A stretch of DNA of 64,000 nucleotides from a bacterium (lineage in GTDB: Bacteria > Armatimonadota > JACIXR01). The position numbers and the translations under genes are program-made. The notes beneath the pieces are model-generated. The model was not told the origin of the DNA. It made no database searches and worked only from the letters and a program-made list of their open reading frames with translations. The stretch's first letter is position 1; every line of letters starts with the position of its first letter. Below are positions 35,799 to 45,200 of this stretch, piece by piece. The stretch lies in the NCBI GenBank assembly GCA_014360495.1, contig JACIXR010000003.1:186001-250000 (forward strand). Direction: 5' to 3'.

Positions 35799-36116
35799 TC
35801 ATTCCTCGCATTCGCATTTCTCCCTATATCCACATTTCTCTTCCCTTGGCTCTAACCCGCTTAAAAGCTGGAAGATGACCTTCTTCATCTCCTCCAACCC
35901 ACTGACATTTATGGAATAGTGAATGCGATTGCCCTTCCTTTCCCCTATCACCAAATTCAACCTCTCCAAGGCTCTTATGTGCTGGGTGATAGCAGGCTGG
36001 CTAACTCCCAACTTCTCCGCTATCTTCGTAACACATCTGCTCCCCTTGAGGAGCTCCTCAAGGATTCTCATCCTTAGAGGATTGCTCAAGACTTTAAAAG
36101 CTTCCGTGCATTTCAT
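35799..36116 (-). CDS. ArsR/SmtB-family transcriptional regulator
   Basis: 105 residues. A winged HTH: AFKVLSNPLRMRILEELL, TKIAEKLGVSQPAITQHIRAL as recognition helix, and a wing VIGERKGNRIHYSI. The cysteine-rich end (EEKCGYREKCECEE) could bind a metal, but the classic ELCVCDL box is absent. SD GAGGTGAGG precedes ATG. It once regulated the now broken ABC transporter. It is divergent to GH31. Confidence 0.88.
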   Translation of the reverse strand: MKCTEAFKVLSNPLRMRILEELLKGSRCVTKIAEKLGVSQPAITQHIRALERLNLVIGERKGNRIHYSINVSGLEEMKKVIFQLLSGLEPREEKCGYREKCECEE

Positions 36117-36139
36117 TGAACCTCACCTCAAATTATAAG

Positions 36140-36167
36140 ATTATAATTATAAACTTATTAACTTCAA
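36140..36167 (-). promoter_or_regulatory. promoter and probable operator of the ArsR gene
   Basis: TTGAAG (36162-36167), 16 bases, TATAAT (36140-36145) on the minus strand. A perfect 12-bp palindrome TTATAATTATAA (36141-36152) covers the -10 box, a likely ArsR operator for autoregulation. Confidence 0.6.
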
Positions 36168-36244
36168 TTTATTTTTTAAACTTTTCTACTTTTTAACTTT
36201 TCGTTATCATTTTCTAAAAGCTGACAAGAAAGGAGGTATTGGCT

Positions 36245-39200
36245 TTGAGAAGGTCAAGATTTCCTCTTCCTCATCTTATCCTCACATTCCTGCTCCTCCC
36301 CTTTATCATCGCTCCAACAAAAGCGGGAGTAGAGATAAAAAAAGTAGGACAAAAGGTTATAGCTAATGATGTTCGCTTCACCGTCATCTCTCCCTCCCTT
36401 ATAAGGTTGGAATATTCTCCACAAGGGAAATTCATTGATGAGCCGAGCATCCTTGTCCAAAACAGGGATTGGGGGAAGGCGGATTACGAAGTAAGGAAGG
36501 AAAACGGTTGGCTATTACTTAAGACTAAGATGTTGACCTTGAGATACAAATTGGGAAGCGGAGCATTCAATAGGGATAACCTAAACATATCCTGGCGAAT
36601 TGGGAATCAACAGATGATTTGGCGTCCCGGGGATAAGGATGAGCAGAATCTGGGAGGCACGGTTGCTGCCCTTGATGGAGTTTCCCGAGCCAATCTCCCT
36701 CCTTTCCCACCTGGAATCCTCAGTCGCTCGGGCTATTTCTTCCTTGACGACACTCCCCATCCCTTGTGGGATGTCAAAGAGGAGTGGTGGAAACCTCGCC
36801 CTCCAACTTCCCAGCAGGATTGGTATTTCTTCTGCTATGGGCATAACTATCCCCTCGCTCTGACGGAATACACTCGCCTCACGGGACGCATCCCTATGCT
36901 TCCTCGCTATGCCTTCGGCGCCTGGTATTCCCGCTATTGGCCCTATAGCGACATTGAGGAGAGGGATATTATAAATACATTTCGCCAGAAGAGGATACCC
37001 CTTGATGTCTTAGTGATTGATGTCGACTGGCATTTGTACGGTTGGGAAAGCTACGATTGGAATCCCCAATATTTTCCCCGTCCCGAGGAGTTCATAGACT
37101 GGTGTCATAAGCAGGGGATAAAGGTCACTCTCAACACCCATCCAGGCACACCCATTCCCGCTCAGGATAGCCATTTCAAGGATTTCTGCGAAGCGCTCGG
37201 CGTAAATCCCGAGGGAAGGCAATCGGTAGGATACAATTTGGCGAACAAAAGGGATGCGGAGGCTTTCGGCAAGGTGCTCTTGTGTTCTGTTTTGAAGCAG
37301 GGAGTTGATTTCCTCTGGATAGATGGGGCGGGAGCGAGTGCACCCGGAATAGACCACTTTGCTTGGACGAACAAGGTCTATTATGAAACGGAGCAGAACT
37401 TCAAGAAAATGCGTGCGCTCATCTTCGGCAGACAGGGATTGGTTGGCTCGGGAACTCACCGTTATCCCGTCGGCTTCTCCGGCGATACATACTCACAATG
37501 GGAGGTTTTGAGATACGAGATTCCCTTCACCGTGAAGGGAGGAAACGTCGGCATTTACTGGTCGCATGATATCGGAGGTTTTATAGGAGATAAAATCCCC
37601 GATGAACTATATGTTCGTTGGGTGCAGTTCGGCGCCTTCAGCCCGATTCTTCGCCTCCACAGCAACCACGGAAGACGTCTTCCTTGGGATTACAGCCCCG
37701 AAGCGGAGGAGATTGCCAAGAAATATTTCCAGATTCGCTATAGCCTCTTCCCCTATATTTACACCGTCTCACGCACAGTCCACGATACCGGTGTTCCCCT
37801 CTGCCGAGGGCTCTACATCCATTACCCTGAGCTAAACGAGGCTTACGAGTATGAATACGAGTATATGTTCGGTCCGAATCTGCTCGTAGCGCCAATTGAC
37901 CGACCAGCAAATGATGGCTACGCCCTAAAGGAGGTTTATTTGCCACCTGGAACCTGGTATGACTTCTTCAAAAATAAAGTCTATAAAGGACCACGCAAGC
38001 TTATTTATCGGGCTAAGCTGGATGAGATGCCTGTTTTCGCAAAGGCTGGGGCAATAATTCCTATGCAGCCAGAGATGCAATACATAGGGGAGAAGCCGAT
38101 TGACCCCCTGATATTGAACATCTATGCGGGAGCGAATGGGGAATTTGAACTTTATGAGGATGATGGCTTGAGCTTGGATTATCTAAAGGGAAAGTTCGCA
38201 ACGACGAAGATCGAATATAGAGAAAAAGGGAAAAATATTATAGTTAAAATTGGGGCTACAAAGGGAGAATACTCAGGGCAAATCAATATGCGTTCCTACC
38301 TTGTGCAAGTAAACGGGGTAGCAAATCCTTTGGAGGTTAAGATAGAAGGGAAAAATGTGCAAAAGGTAAGAGATGTGAAAGAGTTGGATAAGGGTGGCTG
38401 GTTCTACGATAGCGAATTGATGAGGCTTTACATTCAAACTCCTCGCTACTCCATAAGGAAGGGATTGGAGATAAGCGTCAAAATGGGTGGAGAAGTTAGC
38501 AAGGTTGCCGAGCTTAACAGAGAGTTAAGCGACCTTGGGGAAAGGGTCTCTTACTTAAAGGATTATTCCTCTTTTCTGTCCACTCTCGCTTTGGGATATT
38601 TAAGGAAATTGGAGAATACCTATGAGACAGGAAATAAGCTGTTATCGGTGGGCGATTTCGCCGGTGTTGAGGAAGCTTTGAAAAAGGGAAAGGAGCTTTC
38701 CGAGAGTTTAGCTGGTGCCCTCTGGAGGATGCAGGAAAGCGAGGAAAGAGACAGAATATTGATGCAGATGCTTGGGATTTCCTTCCAAACATTCAACCAA
38801 GGATTAAAAATGGGTTTCAGATTGGCAATTCCCGATTCTCTTAATCTAAAATCTGCCCGAATATTGATTGAAGATGGCGAGGAAGGATGGCAGATATTGG
38901 GGAAAAGGGAATACGCGTTTGAAGGGAAGGGCTCTCCTTTAAGTGGAGAATTTGAGGCGAAATGGACGGGAAAGTATTTTCCTCTTGGAGGCACCATTGG
39001 CTCAGTCATAGCTGAATTGAGGTTCTCATCCGAAAGAGCATTGAAGATAAGGGAAAAATGGCTTATAGATTGCTCCTATGTTCAGGCTTTTCGCCTCTTT
39101 GGGGTTTACGACAATACAAATAATCAAGGGATGGAAAGAGCTTATCCACCCGAGGAATGGATTGGGAAGGGAATCCCCAACCAGATAGAGGGAGCCGAGG

Positions 39201-39595
39201 AAAAACGAAGCAATTGGCAGGTTCCCAAATTTGATTTAGCGACAAATTCAGCCCCTGTTTATATTGACCTCTTAAGCCATTTCGGAAGGGTAAACAATAG
39301 CGTAGCTTATGCCTTCACATATGTGTATTCGCCGAAGGAGATTGACGTCCAAATCCTTGTGGGAAGCGATGATGGCTGTGTCCTTTGGGTGAATGGGCAA
39401 AAAGTCCATGCCCATCTTTCTCCTCGCATTGCGAGACCCGATGAGGACAAGGTTCCCGTTCATCTGAAGAAGGGATGGAACGAGCTGGTTTTGAAGGTTG
39501 GACAGGTAGGCGGAGATTGGGGCTTCTATATGAGAATCCTTGGAAAAGATGGAAAAACCCTTCAGGGGCTCTTAAACTGGTATGAGCCTATGTGA
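36245..39595 (+). CDS. secreted GH31-family alpha-glycosidase with C-terminal extension
   Basis: 1116 residues from TTG 36245, seven bases after GGAGGT; a TTG six bases earlier is too close. Signal peptide (residues ~8-25). The GH31 N-terminal beta-sandwich is followed by the barrel: FGAWYSRYWPYSD, VIDVDWH, VDFLWIDGAGA (catalytic Asp in WIDG), GFSGDTYSQW (acid/base Asp), YWSHDIGGFIG and FGAFSPILRLHSNHG. Then the two C-terminal beta domains and a helical stretch (~740-840). A final ~250 residues end in a beta-sandwich with LVGSDDGCVLWVNGQKV, as in domains often fused to glycosidases in this group. It acts on alpha-glucosides or alpha-xylosides; specificity is uncertain. The stop is 2 bases from the convergent DUF6785 gene stop. 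Confidence 0.92.
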   Translation: MRRSRFPLPHLILTFLLLPFIIAPTKAGVEIKKVGQKVIANDVRFTVISPSLIRLEYSPQGKFIDEPSILVQNRDWGKADYEVRKENGWLLLKTKMLTLRYKLGSGAFNRDNLNISWRIGNQQMIWRPGDKDEQNLGGTVAALDGVSRANLPPFPPGILSRSGYFFLDDTPHPLWDVKEEWWKPRPPTSQQDWYFFCYGHNYPLALTEYTRLTGRIPMLPRYAFGAWYSRYWPYSDIEERDIINTFRQKRIPLDVLVIDVDWHLYGWESYDWNPQYFPRPEEFIDWCHKQGIKVTLNTHPGTPIPAQDSHFKDFCEALGVNPEGRQSVGYNLANKRDAEAFGKVLLCSVLKQGVDFLWIDGAGASAPGIDHFAWTNKVYYETEQNFKKMRALIFGRQGLVGSGTHRYPVGFSGDTYSQWEVLRYEIPFTVKGGNVGIYWSHDIGGFIGDKIPDELYVRWVQFGAFSPILRLHSNHGRRLPWDYSPEAEEIAKKYFQIRYSLFPYIYTVSRTVHDTGVPLCRGLYIHYPELNEAYEYEYEYMFGPNLLVAPIDRPANDGYALKEVYLPPGTWYDFFKNKVYKGPRKLIYRAKLDEMPVFAKAGAIIPMQPEMQYIGEKPIDPLILNIYAGANGEFELYEDDGLSLDYLKGKFATTKIEYREKGKNIIVKIGATKGEYSGQINMRSYLVQVNGVANPLEVKIEGKNVQKVRDVKELDKGGWFYDSELMRLYIQTPRYSIRKGLEISVKMGGEVSKVAELNRELSDLGERVSYLKDYSSFLSTLALGYLRKLENTYETGNKLLSVGDFAGVEEALKKGKELSESLAGALWRMQESEERDRILMQMLGISFQTFNQGLKMGFRLAIPDSLNLKSARILIEDGEEGWQILGKREYAFEGKGSPLSGEFEAKWTGKYFPLGGTIGSVIAELRFSSERALKIREKWLIDCSYVQAFRLFGVYDNTNNQGMERAYPPEEWIGKGIPNQIEGAEEKRSNWQVPKFDLATNSAPVYIDLLSHFGRVNNSVAYAFTYVYSPKEIDVQILVGSDDGCVLWVNGQKVHAHLSPRIARPDEDKVPVHLKKGWNELVLKVGQVGGDWGFYMRILGKDGKTLQGLLNWYEPM

Positions 39596-39597
39596 AA

Positions 39598-41490
39598 TCA
39601 CATCATTCCTATGCCGAGCGTGGAGTAAAGTATAAGAGAGATTGTTCTCCCCAAGTAGTGCCCAACTATCAGACCTATAAAGAAAGGGGCAGCCTTATTG
39701 AAGGCCCTGAGCCCTCCCCAGCGAAGGAGAGCCAGTTTGACGAGCCAGGCGAAGAAGGCGCCGAGGTAAACGGCGTAGAGCGTGAAGGAAGAAGCGATTG
39801 CCAAGCCGATGGGATGGATGGGCCACCAGACGAATCGCAGATGGAGAAAGGTGAAGAGGAGCATCATCGCCGCTCCACCCAAAGCCCAGAGGAAATAATC
39901 CGTCTTGAAGCCGAAGGGATTTCTGATTTGGCTAAGCACTTGTCCATATGTGCTAGGTCCCCAGCTCTTGAATATCCAAGTGTTCCAAGTAAGGGTGCCC
40001 TGCTTATATCCTGTGTAGATGATGAAGAGGGGAGCGACTATCAAGCCTACGGCAGCTGTTAGAAGGAGGGCTATGGAGAAATGCCAGCCCTTTGCCTTTC
40101 CCCTATCCCAAAGCCTTGCTCCCTCGCTTGCGAAAACAGAGAAGACATCTTGGGTATCACCGTGCCAGGAATAGGATAAGCCGAGGGAAACCATCCCCTT
40201 ATGACCGATGAATTTGCTGCCGAATCCGAAAATGCAGATATTTTGGGCAATTACTGGTGGGACGATATAGAAGATTCCAGATTGGCAGACGATGCGTGCG
40301 AGCCCGATATAGATGAGGAGAACGAATATCAAGAAGAAAAAGGCTATGAGAAGGGGCATTCCCGAGCGATGTACCCACAGGAGGAGATAGAAGAAGGATA
40401 AAAGGAGAAGAGGAAGGATTAAGCGTGGAGGTATAAGCTCATCTTCTCTAATATCCTTTCTAAATGTGCTTAGAAGAAGATTGAGGATGTGGCGTCTGGC
40501 GAGGAGGATGGAGGAAATGGTGAAGACGAGGAAAGCGCCGAGCGATTGCCAGGCTATTGCAGCATTTCCCCAAACGAACATACCACCCGAGCCTAATGCT
40601 ATGGCGAAACGATGGAAAAGCGCTTCCTCTATTAAAGTGAGGACATAGAAGAACCAAATCCCGAAAAGCACATCAGTAGGGACAAAGAAGCCCACCCCGA
40701 AGGCAAGAAAATTGAAGCAAAGAAGTGGTTGGCTGCGGACAGGCGTCCAACCCCAATCAAGGCAACCTATGTGGTCCACGGGCAGGGAGGGAAGGGCGGG
40801 TATGAAAAGGTGGAGAGCTTGCTCAGCCATTATCAGAAAAGGAATGCTCGCTCCTATGAAGAAGAGAGGTTTGCGGAAAAATCCCTCTCTTCCCCTTTCA
40901 ACGAGGAATAAGGGAACTTGCATCAATGGATAGGAAAGTTTCTCGTTTTCCATCCAATATTTCCGGAGGAGGATGATGACTATGTAGGAACAAAGGAAGA
41001 GAACGAAGAAAAAGGGAAGCCAGTGGGAGAGAGGCGTGAGCCAGGCTTTGAAGGGAATCTTCTCTCCGTCTGGCAACCCTTCAAAAAACCATTTAGCGGC
41101 TAATTTGTCATTGAGGAACAAATTCGGCTTAATATAAGGGATGAGGTCCTTATGCCACTTATTCTCGGGAGAGGCGAAATAGAGAGGGGATGCGACAGCG
41201 GAGAGGAACATATAAATGAGGAAAATGGGAGTGGAATTTGCGACAAGCCCCATCGCGAAGATAACGAGGAGCTCGCCAGAGGTTAAAGTCAATTTAGGCT
41301 TAATGCGAGATAAGATAAAGTTTAAAAAGAGGAGAAAGAGGAAGGGAATGACGGCACCCTCGGGCAGATAGCTCCAGGAGAAATTGCTGAAAGCCCTGCT
41401 CTCCGTTAAAGGAGAGAGGGTATTGACGAAGATACTGAAGCAGATGCCAATAAAAACAGCCCTAAAGGTTACAGCTTTTCTCCGCTCCAT
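39598..41490 (-). CDS. DUF6785/OPT-like membrane transporter
   Basis: 630 residues, about fourteen transmembrane helices. SGELLVIFAMGLVANSTP, LSYPLMQVPLFLVERG, ILARRHI and SYSWHGDTQDVFSVFASEGA are typical of the large, uncharacterised DUF6785 group, distantly related to oligopeptide (OPT) transporters. These genes commonly accompany secreted glycoside-degrading proteins in Planctomycetes and Armatimonadetes, so uptake of an oligomer is plausible. Its start overlaps the next ORF upstream by 29 bases. Confidence 0.75.
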   Translation of the reverse strand: MERRKAVTFRAVFIGICFSIFVNTLSPLTESRAFSNFSWSYLPEGAVIPFLFLLFLNFILSRIKPKLTLTSGELLVIFAMGLVANSTPIFLIYMFLSAVASPLYFASPENKWHKDLIPYIKPNLFLNDKLAAKWFFEGLPDGEKIPFKAWLTPLSHWLPFFFVLFLCSYIVIILLRKYWMENEKLSYPLMQVPLFLVERGREGFFRKPLFFIGASIPFLIMAEQALHLFIPALPSLPVDHIGCLDWGWTPVRSQPLLCFNFLAFGVGFFVPTDVLFGIWFFYVLTLIEEALFHRFAIALGSGGMFVWGNAAIAWQSLGAFLVFTISSILLARRHILNLLLSTFRKDIREDELIPPRLILPLLLLSFFYLLLWVHRSGMPLLIAFFFLIFVLLIYIGLARIVCQSGIFYIVPPVIAQNICIFGFGSKFIGHKGMVSLGLSYSWHGDTQDVFSVFASEGARLWDRGKAKGWHFSIALLLTAAVGLIVAPLFIIYTGYKQGTLTWNTWIFKSWGPSTYGQVLSQIRNPFGFKTDYFLWALGGAAMMLLFTFLHLRFVWWPIHPIGLAIASSFTLYAVYLGAFFAWLVKLALLRWGGLRAFNKAAPFFIGLIVGHYLGRTISLILYSTLGIGMM

Positions 41491-42058
41491 TTTTTAGAAT
41501 TAATTTCATGCGGTTGCCCACAACACTTATATCCCTTATTTTCTTTCTTCTTACTTGTTCTGAGAAGGCACTTTCCATAATAGCGTAGCAGTAAGCACTG
41601 TCTTCACTGCCCCGTTCTTTAGCTGTCAAATCAACGACAACTCGCCAATTAGAAAGCGGAGATAGGCAAGAATTATTGATTTTATCTTTTAGCTGCTGTC
41701 GCGAGGGCAAAACTATGTGTGGACGAAATCGCGGTCCGGAAATCTTTGACTTAAATCCACTTGCTGGCTCGTAAAAATTCAGCAACCCCATTGGTTTATT
41801 ATCTTCAGCTGAAGATAAGTCCGAGACAAATAGCTCCAACCCTGTGAATTCGTTCAAGTCAACTCGCAAGGGTTGCACAATGAAGCAAAAGCCAGTCTCA
41901 CCATTATCCTCTATGTTCAATCCCTTCGTTGTAACTATGAGTACTGTCTCATAGGACGACAATTGCTCAGCATCTTGCAGATTAGCTTCCCAGCGGTGTG
42001 CTCTCACAGCAAAGCCCGGCAAGCTACCGTGCAAGATTTCTTTAAACTCTCCATGCAC
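41462..42058 (-). CDS. hypothetical protein, possibly a gene fragment
   Basis: 198 residues from GTG 42056-42058, no signal peptide and no recognised family. It has alternate hydrophobic strand-like segments (YETVLIVTTKG, GFCFIVQPLRVDLN, ISVVGNRMKLIL), so it may be a beta-sandwich, perhaps the end of a larger exported protein. The open frame continues upstream only a few codons to TAG. Sequence next to it (42061-42175) is also a fragment, so the whole region may be debris. Confidence 0.45.
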   Translation of the reverse strand: MHGEFKEILHGSLPGFAVRAHRWEANLQDAEQLSSYETVLIVTTKGLNIEDNGETGFCFIVQPLRVDLNEFTGLELFVSDLSSAEDNKPMGLLNFYEPASGFKSKISGPRFRPHIVLPSRQQLKDKINNSCLSPLSNWRVVVDLTAKERGSEDSAYCYAIMESAFSEQVRRKKIRDISVVGNRMKLILKNGAEKSCNL

Positions 42059-42060
42059 TC

Positions 42061-42175
42061 TTAGCGGGAGTAGATATTGCCTCTATATAGGTAAATTCGT
42101 TGTCCATTTCGCTTCACTAACCCTTTTAGCACGACAACCATTAGTTTCTCTTTTTGGGGCAAGTACCTATCTAAA
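42061..42175 (-). pseudogene. short coding remnant, possibly GxGYxYP-type
   Basis: A frame without a start reads FLDRYLPQKEKLMVVVLKGL and NGQRIYLYRGN to TAA at 42061. The pattern LxGLVxRxxxRIYL resembles the opening of GxGYxYP-domain proteins. Length is only about 38 codons, so this is tentative. Confidence 0.3.
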
Positions 42176-42211
42176 AACCAAGAACATTTTCTTCATCTCG
42201 TTATCCCTTTC

Positions 42212-45200
42212 TTATGTTTTGTTAGCGTTATGAGCTTGAGGGGGCTGGGCTTCCTTCTTTTCGGGTTTTACCTCCTCTATTTTCTCTATCTTCCCCTCTT
42301 TGCTTATCGTTATCATCAGCTCAGAGGTCGTCTCGTTCCTTGCGAAATCCTTCGCCTTTATCTTAATTCTCACCTGAGAGGGATTGCCCTCGGGAATCGT
42401 CGCTGAAATCGTGAAGGGCTCAGAAGTGGTGGAGAAAATCCCTTTTGTAGGAGTAGCGGAGTAGAAGATATTGTCTCCAACGCTGTAAACTACCTCCGTT
42501 ATAGAGCTGAGGCTATCCTCCACAATCCCCTCAAGATAAATTTTCCCTCCTTCTATCTTAGTGCTATCCTTGAATATAGTGATGCGAGGCGGCGTGTTAT
42601 CAATTGTAACTCCCACCGTTTTCTCCGTTGAAAGAGCTATTGGTGGTGGATTGCTTCCCGCATCGGACACAACGAGTTTGAGCAGATATCTTCCATCCTT
42701 TTTATCCTTCGTGTTCAACTGATGCTGTTTTTTCTCCGCAACTTTCCCGATTTTCTGCCAATCCTTACCGTTTTCCGAGATATAAATCGTCGTTATCAAG
42801 CTATCGTTGTTTGGGTCGCTCGCAGACCATTTAATATCCACAGTGCCAGAAAGGATGTCTCCCCAATTTGGAGAGGAAATCGTGAGGGAAGGGGGAAGAT
42901 TCTGAGGAAGGAGATAGACCGTGACCCTGCGAAGGGAGGGAGATTGAGAAGGGTCGGTTGTTGAGAGTTTAGCTCTATATTGTAGATAGCGAGCGGGAGG
43001 GCTGAGGATTTCACCCTGAGGACCGAGCGGCGTCCAGAGGCTCCATCCTTCATCGGGTAGAGGGGAATTCCCGCTCCTCGTTTCTATCTCCAATTTACAG
43101 GCATTGGGAACATTCGCATCCACCACCACTCTCCCCCATTGGCAGGTAATAGCGCCGTCAAATACGGAGGAAATGAAGGTGCCCTCTTCGGAATAGGTAG
43201 AAGTTGAAAGAAAGATTGTGGGGGGATTGCTTCCCAATGCGATTATTCCCTTATTTGTTTTTAGGAAACCAGTTATATCGGAGCTATCTGCTTGGAAGGC
43301 GAAGCCCCATCTATCCTGCTGTGAGGGGTCAATCAAATAAATCCTTCCCCTACTTCCCGTTCCAGCAAGGATATAATTAGAACCCCCAGTTAGGCTATAT
43401 ATGGCTCGCTCCTTTGTATCAACTATCTCGGAAATTCCCTTGCTATTAATCCTTAAAACTCTCCCTCCCGGAGCGCAACCTATATAAACATCGCCATTTA
43501 TATAGGCGATAGCGCTAACGGTTTGGCTATTAGAGGAATAAAAGGAGCTACCATTTTCCTTATAGAAGATTACAAGCCCTTGGGGCGATGTGCCTAAAAT
43601 CAAGGCATCCTCTTTCTCCCCGATTTTCACTATATGTTGGTCGGGAGCGATATATAGGATATCGGCTCTTCCATCTGGAGAAAGGGAATAAAGAAAGCCC
43701 TTTTCACCTCCCGTTGCTATTAAAAGCCTGTCACCTTTGGGGAGAAAATCCCATATATAATCAACTGGTAAGTTAGCGAAGGGGGAAAGGCTACGGTTAG
43801 ATATGTCAACCGTGTAGATATTTCCGCCAGGGAAGGAAATAGCGAGTGTTTTGCCTTGCCAATTTAGCAATTTAAGCCCTATCTCCTTCGCCTTGATGAC
43901 CTGCTCCACTTTACCATCCTGGGAAATCTTGTAGATGGCGCCGGTGCCAAGCGTGGAAGCGAGGTAATAATCTCCCTCGTCCAACACTGATAGAAGAAGG
44001 GAACCTGGGAGGGTAGCGATTTTCTTCCATTTAGGTGCGAGGATTATCTCGCCACCACGAGTTAAGACCGTGTTGTCTGTGTCACCCTGGGAGAAATCCT
44101 CATATTTTGATTGTATCCATATCCTCTTTGAAGGCTTTGAGGGTGGAGTGGGCGGACTCGGAGGCATCTGGGGTGCTTCGGAAGGCGGCTGAGCAGGAGC
44201 TTGAGGAGGTTGTGCTTGTTGCTGTGGCGTGGCTGTCTTCAATAGAGAGGAAAGGAAGGTAGAAGCTTTAGCGAAGAAGAAGGCCCCTTCTTCCTCCGAT
44301 GGTACCTCACCTGCTGGCTGTGCCTCGGGCTGGGGAGCCTCTGGGGAAGGGGCAAATGCGGGAACCTTCCCCGTCTTAGAGATTATTATGCTTATTCTCT
44401 TAACGCCCAATACAAACCACTCTGTATCAAAGGTAGAAAGGGAAACATAAGGGACACGGCGGAGAGCGGTTTCCTTGCTCGTAGTTATCATCTCCTCAAT
44501 TCCGGAGGGCAAGGGGGAGAGAAGCTTGTCCTCTAACTGAATGCGGGAACGAGGCATAACGAGCGAAACAACGATTTGATTGCTCTGTGGTATATCCTCT
44601 ATGAATTCCAATAGGTCAGAGAGGTTCGTGGGAGATTTAAATCCCATCACCTGAGGAGAAATATAGTTTCCACCGCCCACATAGATGCTTGCCCTTCCCT
44701 CGGGAGCTTGGTAGGGAATGGTCAGGGATATTGGCATAGTTATTTGTTCATCGCTTCCATACTTCTTCAAATAAACGGTAAGGGAGAGGGTTTCTCCCGG
44801 TTTGACAATGTTTTTATCAACTGCCAGCTTTTCAATCCTCGCTACCTTCCTCCCTTTCTCTACGGTTATTTGCACATTCACCCTCTCCGGATAGACTGCT
44901 TGATAAATGTTATCGCTAAGAAGGGAAAGGATGTCCTCTACAAAGAAGCTTGGTTCAATCCCCGCCCCTATAGGGGAATAAAATACATCCTTTTTGCTTA
45001 GGTGCTTACCACCTTCCAATTGTAAATCAAACGAGACCTTCGTCATAACATCAACTGGGTCAGGACAGGAGAGAAATACCGCGTTTGAAATCGCCGTTCC
45101 AATGAGTGAATTGGTGAGGGATGGGTGCTTAGCAACTTCCACATTGAATTTCTGATTTTTATCGCCGTTCACAACGGTAATGGAAACAGGAACCATCTTT

